Assembly: GCA_024195585.1 (NCBI GenBank)
Contig: SWBL01000448.1
Location: 1 to 32,791 of the forward strand
Direction: 5' to 3'
Origin: Aureobasidium sp. EXF-3400
Taxonomy: Eukaryota; Ascomycota; Dothideomycetes; Dothideales; Saccotheciaceae
Length of the DNA: 32,791 nucleotides
Made by a program: the position numbers and the translations under genes. The first letter of the stretch is position 1, and each line of letters begins with the position of its first letter. The notes under the pieces are model-generated. The model had not been told where the DNA came from. It did no database searches and worked only from the letters and a program-made list of their open reading frames with translations. Shown here in pieces: positions 20,927 to 29,315 of this stretch.

Positions 20927-21372
20927 GATGGTGGAATGTGGTGTAGTGGGCGGCTTGCAGAGGACGGGTAGCAGCGATAGGTTGCGGCAGAAGGATGGAT
21001 GGATGGATGAAGAAGGCGTAGCTTCTTGTGGAATGAATAGGCCCTGTAGACAAATAAAGGCGTGGACAATGAATAGACAAAAAGAGTGAGTTTGTTGATT
21101 TGATTCGGGCTGGTCTCCATGTTTCTTTGGCCGCAATTGACACTGACGCAGAAACACATTTTGTCTGTGCGCCTGCTTCACCTGGAGACTTTGGCCGGTC
21201 TTGGTTGCTCTTGCTGCTGCTGCTGTTGCGACGAGACCGTGTCGCATCCACTTCATCACCACAACTCACTATCAACTACGCTCGCCAACACCCCATCTTA
21301 CTGTAGATTTCAGTACCGCCGACTGCGACTTGCCATATCGACCCTACACGCAAATCCAAACCACTAGACAAG
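20927..21372. promoter_or_regulatory. Shared divergent promoter region of the importin and SmE genes
   Basis: The 446 bp between two starts hold a short GGAT tetranucleotide run (20993-21008) and a CTG-rich stretch near 21209-21228. No classical box was certain. It should serve both housekeeping genes. Confidence 0.5.
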
Positions 21373-21769
21373 ATGGAGAGACGCGGACGCGGAGGTGGTG
21401 GAAAGGTGCTGCTGCCGCCAATCAACTACATTTTCAAGCTTCTTCAGACCCGCGCAAAGGTCTCGATATGGCTGTTCGAACAGCTGGGCATCCGCATCGA
21501 GGGAACCATCAGAGTCCGTCGTCCCCTCGCCTCGTTTCGTCTGCGCGCATACTGATCAAATACACAGGGTTTCGATGAGTTCATGAACCTGGTCGTCGAC
21601 GATGCCATTGAGGTCAAGCAACCCACAAAGTCCGACCCCGAAGAGTCGAGAAGAAGCCTCGGTATGTCTACCTCTGCTGTGCGACGTGTATTGGTGCATG
21701 CGCTAACCTGTATTTCCAGGCCAAATCCTCCTCAAGGGCGACAACGTTGCTCTCATCCAGAGTCTATGA
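21373..21769 (+). CDS. SME1: Small nuclear ribonucleoprotein SmE
   Basis: Exons are 21373-21513, 21568-21661 and 21720-21769; introns are 54 and 58 bp and the product has 94 residues, normal for SmE. It is one of the seven Sm proteins that form the ring on U1, U2, U4 and U5 snRNA. The N-terminus (ERRGRGGGGKVLLPPINYIF) leads into the Sm1 motif with VSIWLFEQLGIRIEGTI, GFDEFMNLVVDDAIEV. The Sm2 motif is ILLKGDNVALIQSL. The first donor is GTCCGT, weak, but the join TIR|GFDEFMN gives the invariant Sm sequence. It is convergent with the cyclo-ligase gene, 91 bp between stops. Confidence 0.95.
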
Positions 21770-21860
21770 GTTTGACGACTTTCTTTTCTTCGCAAATGCC
21801 TAGAGCACCTATGAGTTGCTCTGCATCTCCGCCATCTACCATGAGCGCCTTGCCATCATC

Positions 21861-22820
21861 TCAAGCCCTTACCAATCTGGCCTCTGACCCGCCATCTCCG
21901 AGCACCACCGCATCCACCTTCCAGTCCCATGGATCAATCGGCAGGCAATATTGAGAAGGAAGCATTTGCTCAGCAAGCGCAAATCCCACTAGGATACCAA
22001 GAGGTTAGAGAGGGGACATATTATGAAAAATGCTAAAAAGGCGTCGGTACATACCCAAAAACGGTTTCTTTCTGTTCTGTCCCTCTGCTGTTTGTGCCGA
22101 ACAATACCGTGTGAGGAAGTTGTCGTAGTAGCCTTTGCCATGACCCAATCGATTCAGGTCTTGGTCAAAGGCCATGCAGGGCATGAGAATCACATCTAGC
22201 CCTGCTGCATCGGGAGCTGGTGAGTCTCCGTCACTAACCCCCTTCCCTCCGAATGAGTTTGCACGATCCGAGACAGTTCCTTTGGGGATTGATGGAATGC
22301 CCCATTTATCAGGCAGAAGCGAAGCATAGTCTTCTTCATCAGCCAGCTGCAGCATATCCATAATGGAAGCGGGCAAATTATCTTGACGAGGTTCTTTGGG
22401 CTTGTAGATGTACGGCACAAAGACATGTTTTCCTGAGCTCAGAGCATGTTTGGTAAGATCTCTGGTGTTGATCTCGCCCGAAGGCATTGACATGAAGATG
22501 CTGATGGAACGAGCATTTTTATACTCTGGCAGTGACAAGAGCAAATTTGTAGCATTGACGGCTTACGGAATGTCAGTTTGACTATGGGAGGCATGGCGTA
22601 ACTACATGAAGAACGGACATTGACGTTGGACATGATCTGATGGCAGCGAAGAAAGGAGGCCGTGCAGTTTCTTTCTTACAGCCTTCTTATCCGACAGTTG
22701 AGATTCGGCGCCCAGGTCTAGAGTGGTTGACGACATTTGAGACGAGAAAGTCTTTGGAGCAGTTCTGAGTATGTTGACAGTGCGAGAAGCAGTCGTTGTT
22801 CTTGAAAAGGCATTCAGCAT
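21861..22820 (-). CDS. 5-formyltetrahydrofolate cyclo-ligase (5,10-methenyl-THF synthetase)
   Basis: ATP-dependent enzyme that turns 5-formyl-THF into 5,10-methenyl-THF and so returns stored folate to one-carbon metabolism. Exons are 22820-22619, 22561-22055 and 21988-21861; introns are 57 and 66 bp and the product has 278 residues. Motifs in order: KKAVRKKLHGLLSSLP, LLSLPEYKNARSISIF, MSMPSGEINT, LDVILMPCMAFDQDLNRLGH with GKGYYDNFL (207-216), and VGFALAEQMLP with DPWDWKVDAVVLGDG in the last exon. The first 28 residues (MLNAFSRTTTASRTVNILRT and on) have Arg/Lys, Ser and Thr and no acidic residue, like a mitochondrial presequence. Met29 (MSSTTLDLG) is an alternative cytosolic start. Fungal relatives include yeast FAU1. 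Confidence 0.93.
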
Positions 22821-23096
22821 AGCGATGACTGAAGCAAACTTGGAAGTGTTTCAGTGTGGGGAGGAGCTATTTCGGGCAGGGGCTCGCTGGGCCTTCTCCT
22901 TCTCCGTGTTTTGGGCCTGCCAAGCGCGTCGTCGTCCTTGAGGCTTTGATTGTTGCGATAGCCATTCGCTCAACCTTGTTTTCCACCCGATTATTCCGTT
23001 TGCCTTCGAGAACAACACACGACCAACCCATATCCTGGTCCATTTGACACCCGCCTGCCAACGACTGAAATCCCTCGAACGCAGAGCGCCACAGAC
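22821..23096. promoter_or_regulatory. Divergent promoter region of the cyclo-ligase and ROT1 genes
   Basis: 276 bp between outward-facing starts must hold both promoters and leaders. No specific box is assigned. Confidence 0.45.
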
Positions 23097-23949
23097 ATGA
23101 GACTCCCCTCAGCATACGCCCTGACGGCGACCCTCGCCTTTGGCAGCGTCGCTTCGGCCCAGGTCACCGATGCCAAAATAGTCGGAACATGGTCAACAAA
23201 GTCCAACAAGACCTTGACTGGTCCCGTACGTTATGTCTCCTCGCCATCTCTTGTTGGGTCATCGCTAACCATACTGCAGGGCTTCTTTGACCCCGTCAGC
23301 GACACCCTCATTGAGCCCTCACGACCGGGCATTTCCTACTCCTTTACGTCCGATGGCTTTTACGAAGAAGCCTACTACCGCGCCATTTCAAACCCCACCG
23401 ACCCCTCATGTCCCGGCGCCATCATGCAATGGCAACACGGTAGCTACGTGATCAACAGCGACGGTTCCATGGATATGACCCCCATCGCCGTTGATGGCCG
23501 CCAACTGCTTTCTGAGCCATGCCAGAACACCCACGCAATCTACACGCGCTACAATACCACTGAGCATATGCAGGTATGCCAATCTCCTTTCTGCTGCCGC
23601 TTCGAACTATAAATACTAACAAGAACAAAAGGCATACCGCATCTACACCGACCCCTACCACAACATCCCGCGCCTGGACCTTACCCAATATGACGGCAAA
23701 ATCATGCAGCCTTTGTACCTCGTCTACTCTCCTCCCCAGATGTTGCCCACTGTAACTCTCAACCCCACCATCGGCGCTGCCACTGCCACCTCTACCTCCA
23801 AAGCAAAGCGCGACATTCCCAGAGAGGTCCCTACGAATTTCAAGACAGGTGTTAAGAGCCAGGTCATGAACCCTGACCGTTGGTGGTGGATGGGCTTGAC
23901 CTTCACTGGTATTGGTGGTTTGCTTTACTTTGGTCCCAGAAGAATGTAA
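23097..23949 (+). CDS. ROT1: ROT1, ER chaperone needed for glycosylation and cell wall synthesis
   Basis: Exons are 23097-23225, 23280-23573 and 23632-23949; introns are 54 and 58 bp, the second with a perfect TACTAAC branch site. The product has 246 residues, close to yeast Rot1 (256). The signal peptide is MRLPSAYALTATLAFGSVAS followed by AQ. The luminal part starts with VTDAKIVGTWSTKSNKTLTG, and GFFDPVSDTLIEPSRPGISY, SFTSDGFYEEAYYRAI and MQWQHGSYVIN are hallmark stretches. N-glycosylation sequons include NKT and NTT. A single C-terminal membrane segment (WWWMGLTFTGIGGLLYFG) anchors it in the ER. Rot1 assists protein folding, O-mannosylation, N-glycosylation and beta-1,6-glucan synthesis. 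Intron 1 is a multiple of three and stop-free, but removal gives the invariant GTW...TGPGFFDP joint. Confidence 0.95.
23226..23279 (+). other. Stop-free, in-frame intron 1 of ROT1
   Basis: A 54-bp GT-AG segment (GTACGT...CATACTGCAG, with GCTAAC branch site). Retained, it would insert 18 residues directly before the conserved GFFDP motif. Confidence 0.85.
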
Positions 23950-24552
23950 GAGCTTGAATGGGAAGCAATTTACATATCACGGAGTTCGTTGTTTCATAAG
24001 GCAGGATTTTTCCAAGAAGGAACGAAGAGGACACACGATACACCCCTTCTCTGTCACGGCAGTTTCAAAGCATTTCTCGGTTGTAGATGATTTTATGGGC
24101 GTCTTTGTTTTTATTTCTTTTCGTCTTTTGTGTCAAGACGATATCTCTGGGAGGTCGAGCTCACGCTGCTTTGGGGGTTTTGAATTTGTAATTATGGGAT
24201 GCTTGGAGCCTATGAAGAACCGATTAAAATTGATCTCTTAGTACTCATCCTTTCCTCCAAAGTATGTGGATCTGATGCTGAAATGTTCAGTAAGCGGTCC
24301 CCCTGTGAATGAGCTTGTTCAAAGAAAAAAGCAAGATAAGAGGCCAACTATGCTCTGAGGCCTCCCTGATGAGGAGGTCTTTTCCGTCCCACGCCCTATC
24401 CGCGAGAAATGGTCTCCAAGATGTCGTAGCTGCTCCCAAGTATCTTTGAGCATCATCTCCCCGAGTGATGTGCCGATAGTTGACATCGACTGTCCTTCTT
24501 CCTTACCTCTCTCTTCCATCTCCCAACCTCTCCTTTCGGCATCTTTCCTCCC
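23950..24552. other. Intergenic between convergent ROT1 and the 865-residue repeat protein
   Basis: 603 bp holding both 3'UTRs. T-rich stretches at about 24100-24135 could be the ROT1 3' end. A short inverted pair, GAGGCCTCC and GAGGAGGTC, lies near 24356-24381. No gene is seen. Confidence 0.45.
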
Positions 24553-27150
24553 TTACCACTTGACCGGTCTGCCTTTTCTGCCCAAAACCCTCAACATCTC
24601 CTTCTGTCTTTCTCTCTCCTTTTCTCCATCCCTTCTCCCTTCCTTCTCCCAAACCTTTTCTTCTCTGACCATCATATCGTAGAATCCCCTATCCCATCCC
24701 TCACACCTCAATCCCAAGCACCAGAACCTTATACCAGGCATCTCAGCACCTGTATCCGGAGCCTCGAAAGCTGCGAGAATGTGTTCGGCCTTGAGGAAAG
24801 AAGTCTTGAGATGAGTATCGCGGTGCCAGGCTTCGTGGTTTTGCACATGTGCTGTTAGAGCTGAGGACGCGGCATCGTCGGAGGTGTGGGAAGGTAAAGG
24901 ACCGGAATAGGTGGGTGGGGGACATAGGTGTTGTTGTAGGACTTCTGTGACCCATTTTGGACGGGAGGCAGAGGTTAGTTGGGTTGCCCAGAAGTGTTTG
25001 AGGTAGGAGGGGATCAGGGAGGTGCAGCGTTCGATGTCTAGACGGTCGGAACGGAGGTAGGAGTACATCCCATAGTAGATGTACTTTTCTCCCTTTTTGA
25101 TGAAGAGAGGGGCGCTGAGCATAGACTCAGGCTTTGGTGTTGCTGGGTTGTTTTCCTCAGGAAGACGCAGGATGGGAGTTAAGAGACTGCCGTGGGTACC
25201 TGGAGCCAAAGGGGCAAGTGGCTCGCTTGTATCTTCAAAAAGATAAAAACCACGGCCAGGAAGTAGAGATAGTTCATCTTCGGGAACACTGTAGAATGAA
25301 GGCAGCCATCTGGTTCCACCGAGGTGGCTGAGGATGAACGAACGTTCAAAGTGATGCATCTCTTGAGATAAGGGAATGTTCTCGAGCTCATCTTCGTGCA
25401 ACGAGGGTAGATCCCTGAGATAGCTGGGTTGCCATGTCTGCACCTTGGTCTCCGGTGCAGAAACGGTCTCTTCTTGCCTCTGCGGTGGCATGTCCTTCTC
25501 TAGCTCATCTTGCTTCTCAGAAAGCGCATCTTTCTCCGGCTCGTCTTGCTTCTCTGATGTCATCTTCTCTTGAGGCTCATCATAGTCTCTGGTTGTCAGA
25601 GCCACTTGAGCTTTCTTGTGATCTTCCGTCTTCTTTGCCTTCCTTCTCGCCTTCGATTTCTTTGGTTTGTTCGTCTGCAAAGAAATTAGCAGTGTCTCCT
25701 CCTTGGTCTCGATGACAGGCTCGGCTTCAGAGAGTTTGGGAGCTTCGGATTTTTGTGCAGGAACGTATCTGCGATGAGGTGGCAATTTCTTGGATGGCAC
25801 CTGTGCCTCTTCGATTACGTTCTCAACCTTAGCTTTCTCGGGAGTGATGCTCGGATTCCAATTCTCCTTCAGAGAAGCGTGTTCGGGTGAACTTGATGGT
25901 ACTTGTGCCTTTTCGACTGTTTTCTCAACCTCAGGGCTCTCAGGAGTGATGCTTGGAGCCGGTTCCTCCTTCACAGAAGCGTCCTTGGGTAGATCCAAGT
26001 CTTCCGGTGCTTTAGTTTGCTGAGCCGCGTACTTCTGATGCGGTGCTGTGGCCTTGCGGGGTTTCAGCTCTGTAGCTGCTCCGATCTGAGTTGGGCTAAC
26101 GTTGCTTTCAGAGGGTTCTTCAATATTGATCGGAACTGCTGAAGAGGAAGCTTTCGAACGCCCAGAATGGCGAGAGGCGTAGGAGTTTGGGTACGATAGC
26201 TTTGCTAATAAAGCTTTTTCTTCAACCGTCCAAGTTGCGTTCAGGTCCGGGCTGGGAATTTGAGGGACGAAGGATCTGACCGTTGCACTGGGAGTATCAC
26301 TCCCTCTCATAGGCGAGGCGGCCTTACTACGAGGTGAGAGGTTCCACTCCCCGGGATCATCTTGTCTCTGAGCTAAACAGGCATCCCAGCTGACTTCTTG
26401 TGCATCGGCATCTGCATGGTTGACTGGCTCAGACTTGTCCTCTGCTGACACCTCAAGATTCTCCGGCAGCTTGTTGTCGGTCTCGCGCTCTTGGGTGGGC
26501 TTTGCATCTTCCCTCAACTTTGCAGCCCATGCCTCTGCATCCTCTGCTTCAAGCAGATACGCTGCACCGCCACGATTGACCCTGCTACGGAGAGTCTTGG
26601 CCAGAGCCTCCATCTGCTCTGCTCCCCTCAGTGAGACTTCTTCGAATGTCGCGTTGCCAGAAAGAGAAACGCCAGCATAGATGCGCATCAAGTTGACATT
26701 CTTCATTGCCGATTCCAGTTTCTGCTCTTGACTTCGCGGCTCCAACTGAATCTGACGAGTGAAGTCTTCATTGTCTCTGACATTTTGTCTAGCTTGAAGA
26801 TCCAGAAGCTGAAGGCGGAGTGAAGAGTTATCGTACGACAAAGATTTCTGCATATGCTGAAAACGATACTCAAGATTCTGGAGTGACTGCGAGTTCTGCA
26901 AGTTTCGGAAGTGAGTATGCAGACCATCTTGGAACTGTTGCTGCTCGAGGACATTGATGCGGTCCTGAAGTTGATGAACTATGGCGGGGTCTGCATTGAC
27001 TGGTTGTGGGTTGTAAGGCATGTAGTTGTGAGGTACCACTGCGTGCATGGAGGCTGCTAGTGGTTGATTCATGAATCTTGGATTGTATGGGCTCCAAGTA
27101 CTGTGGAGAAGGTGATCTGCCATGGCGGGTGACTGCATTCCTGAGTCCAT
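24553..27150 (-). CDS. Uncharacterised 865-residue coiled-coil and repeat protein
   Basis: Single open frame with no obvious intron. I place the start at 27150 (MDSGMQSPAMADHLL); the frame is open for 94 more codons to an ATG at 27432, but that part reads like a translated pyrimidine-rich leader. Order of parts: Pro/Asn/Tyr-rich N-terminus (1-55); Gln-rich coiled coil (about 55-150) starting with VHQLQDRINVLEQQQ; disordered Ser/Pro/Glu middle (about 210-560) with a 29-residue imperfect duplication (393-421 and 427-455), a basic cluster KPKKSKARRKAKK (about 495-507) like a nuclear signal, and a 12-residue repeat SEKQDEPEKDAL / SEKQDELEKDMP; then a folded-looking C-terminal part (about 600-840) with YIYYGMYSYLRSDRLDIERC and PGIRFWCLGLRCEGWD. 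The last 25 residues are Lys/Glu/Arg. The C-terminal part may match a fungal domain of unknown function (DUF6697 is a guess). No function assigned. Confidence 0.75.
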   Translation of the reverse strand: MDSGMQSPAMADHLLHSTWSPYNPRFMNQPLAASMHAVVPHNYMPYNPQPVNADPAIVHQLQDRINVLEQQQFQDGLHTHFRNLQNSQSLQNLEYRFQHMQKSLSYDNSSLRLQLLDLQARQNVRDNEDFTRQIQLEPRSQEQKLESAMKNVNLMRIYAGVSLSGNATFEEVSLRGAEQMEALAKTLRSRVNRGGAAYLLEAEDAEAWAAKLREDAKPTQERETDNKLPENLEVSAEDKSEPVNHADADAQEVSWDACLAQRQDDPGEWNLSPRSKAASPMRGSDTPSATVRSFVPQIPSPDLNATWTVEEKALLAKLSYPNSYASRHSGRSKASSSAVPINIEEPSESNVSPTQIGAATELKPRKATAPHQKYAAQQTKAPEDLDLPKDASVKEEPAPSITPESPEVEKTVEKAQVPSSSPEHASLKENWNPSITPEKAKVENVIEEAQVPSKKLPPHRRYVPAQKSEAPKLSEAEPVIETKEETLLISLQTNKPKKSKARRKAKKTEDHKKAQVALTTRDYDEPQEKMTSEKQDEPEKDALSEKQDELEKDMPPQRQEETVSAPETKVQTWQPSYLRDLPSLHEDELENIPLSQEMHHFERSFILSHLGGTRWLPSFYSVPEDELSLLPGRGFYLFEDTSEPLAPLAPGTHGSLLTPILRLPEENNPATPKPESMLSAPLFIKKGEKYIYYGMYSYLRSDRLDIERCTSLIPSYLKHFWATQLTSASRPKWVTEVLQQHLCPPPTYSGPLPSHTSDDAASSALTAHVQNHEAWHRDTHLKTSFLKAEHILAAFEAPDTGAEMPGIRFWCLGLRCEGWDRGFYDMMVREEKVWEKEGRRDGEKERERQKEMLRVLGRKGRPVKW
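25486..25557 (-). repeat. 12-residue tandem repeat coding segment
   Basis: Codes for SEKQDEPEKDAL followed directly by SEKQDELEKDMP, with a third weaker unit (QRQEE) after it. It is a charged, probably disordered spacer. Confidence 0.7.
25786..25974 (-). repeat. Intragenic imperfect duplication in the 865-residue protein
   Basis: Two 29-codon units, 25974-25888 and 25872-25786, share PSITPE, VE, EKAQVPS/EEAQVPS and similar DNA (GGGAGTGATGCT versus AGGAGTGATGCT). This suggests a fairly recent duplication inside the gene. Confidence 0.75.
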
Positions 27151-29315
27151 GGTTGTGTGGAAGATGAAGCTTAGAAGCTGTTGAAGATGATTAGGTGAAG
27201 GAAGGTGTATGAGTTGTAGAAGAGGTGGAAGAAGGTTGAATATGTCAGGTATCGGAACTGGAGGAAGGTATATATAGATAGTGGAAGATGTTGTGAGAGG
27301 AGGTGAACGTTGTGAAGTATAGGCGAAAGGCAGAGGGATGGAAGAAGTGGAAGGAGCTGAATGACTGAAGCAGAAATGATAGAAGAGCTTCAAGGTCTGA
27401 GAAGGTGAGTTGAAAGGTAATGATTGAGTCAATGATAGAGGCCGATCGGAGTGTGAAACTGTGGGTAGTCAGGATAGCTCAGCTAGTAGCTGCGGTGAAA
27501 TGTGATTGCAACAGACACCTCCGATGCTTTGTGATTAGCTTCAAGAAGGAACGATCGGAACTTATTACTGAAGGCGTTAACACAGCTGTCTAGTCGTCAT
27601 GCGAGTGACACTCTTGACCAGCGGTTGATGGAAGATTGTGTTTGTCGTTAGGAGCTCTGAGACAGCAAGAACGGTGAAGTGAGACTCAACGATAGAGCAC
27701 CCAGCAAGAAGTCCCAGGTATGAGTACGGGAACTGACAATGTATGGTACGATATTTGAGAGATTGGTGAAGAGAAGAGGTAAAAAGGAAAAGAGAGCATT
27801 CGATCTGACCTACGTTTTCGATATCGTAGTATTGCATTTTGAGATGAGAGACACACTTGACTTTGCTCGCACCAACATCATCATTTTCGATGCTCTTGTC
27901 CAGGCTGTTTTGATAGACTTCTTGAAATGAACAGGAGTGCCCTGCAATCCCCATGGGACAGCTTGTATCGTCCGACTACTTGCTTTCTATGGCGAAGTCG
28001 GTCGAGCGCGAGGTTGACGACATGCTCGACTCGAAATCGATACTTCTCCTCTGCACATTCCGGTTTGCAAGTTGGTGTCCGAGGTAGTCACATGTTGTAG
28101 TGGATATATAACAGAGTCGCGTGTTGCGTCGGCCAATCAACAAGCTATTTGCAATGAGCTGGTCCAGCGTATCAATCAATAAAGTCCTGAACTATAGATT
28201 TTGGCGAGGAAGGTTGGGGTTGGTAGCTCTCTCGGTAGTGCAGCTATGCAAGCATAGTTTGAGTTGGTTGAATGTTGCATCTGCTCTTCTAGGAAGCGAA
28301 GAACAGTGCAGCAACAATGGCGGCAAAAACTTCTCGAAGGTAAGGTGGGGCACAGTCAAGCTGCATATGTCAAAAGGAAGACTGCAGAGCTAGTTTTTGT
28401 CCCTGACGATGGACGTAGCGCTATGGCTGCACGCGTTTGTTCCCCGGAGAGCCAGCTCAGCGTAGCACAAAACGGCTGTCGTGGCATACTTAGAGTCGTC
28501 AATAGTTGATGTCCCCGAGAAGTAGGCTGCGATGTTATATCCTCTGGAGGATCAGACTCGGCCTCGCATTGGATCCAAGATTATCCTTCGATGTCAGATT
28601 GGCGCAACCCCACCTTGTTGCAGGTAGAACAGGGACAAAACTTAAGGGACCAACCAGTAGCGAGGAGCGCACGAGGGGCGATTATAACCGAGATGGTGAA
28701 ATCGCAACGATGGGCGCATGTCTGCAGGAAGAGTCGCAAAGATGCAAGACCATGGACTGAGGTTCCTCAGGGCGCTTCAAGGCTTGCGGCACTGACCAAC
28801 AGACGTCAAAGGTCGACTCGTGTTGGTGACAAGCATTATATCATATCTGACAGCGGCTGCCTGCACTTCAGGAGCAATCGAGGACAATGTCGGTCGAGAT
28901 GGCTGGCAAGATGATGGCAGAATTATGAATAAGCAACATGATTGACCAGCCTCACGATTCAGAATGTTGGCTTCCATTCCATCCGGCTGGGGGCGATCAT
29001 CTGTCTCCACCCACACACCGCGTCGCTTTCCGGTGAAGCTTCTGCGCCTCCATGCAACATGCGCCAGTTGAGGCCAAGGCACGCTGGATGTATTTCAGCC
29101 TCCTAATCCCTGTGTAACTTGAAGTAGGGATGCACTGCCTCCCTCCCCCAACAGCACCCGGTCGCTGTCCCCCGCATTGCCTGGAACTAGATTAGACCAT
29201 GAACCCGCACAGTTGTACGACTTGGGTTCGAGAATAGTTCCTCGTACAAGTCTAGCCTGCCTTGGTTTCGTTGTTTGGATGACGGATACATGAGCGAGGG
29301 TGCCGCGGACTGTGA
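27151..29315. other. Long divergent intergenic region (2.2 kb)
   Basis: It lies between the starts of the 865-residue protein (-) and the kinase-like protein (+). The first 280 bases are the Pro/Tyr-coding open leader of the former. No other gene, tRNA or mobile element could be supported. A perfect 8-bp inverted repeat lies at 29213-29249, about 70-100 bases before the kinase-like start. Confidence 0.5.
29213..29249. repeat. 8-bp inverted repeat upstream of the kinase-like gene
   Basis: TTGTACGA (29213-29220), 21-base spacer, TCGTACAA (29242-29249). Possible regulatory or leader hairpin; function not shown. Confidence 0.6.

Noticed and set aside
20079..21089. Plus-strand open frame of 336 codons
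   Set aside because: It is antisense to the importin exons and intron, has a Ser/Arg-rich composition expected of a shadow frame, and no family motif.
29221..29233. GGTTCGAG as a second Pol III B box
   Set aside because: It lacks the CC end of the consensus and has no A box upstream; it is the loop of the short inverted repeat.
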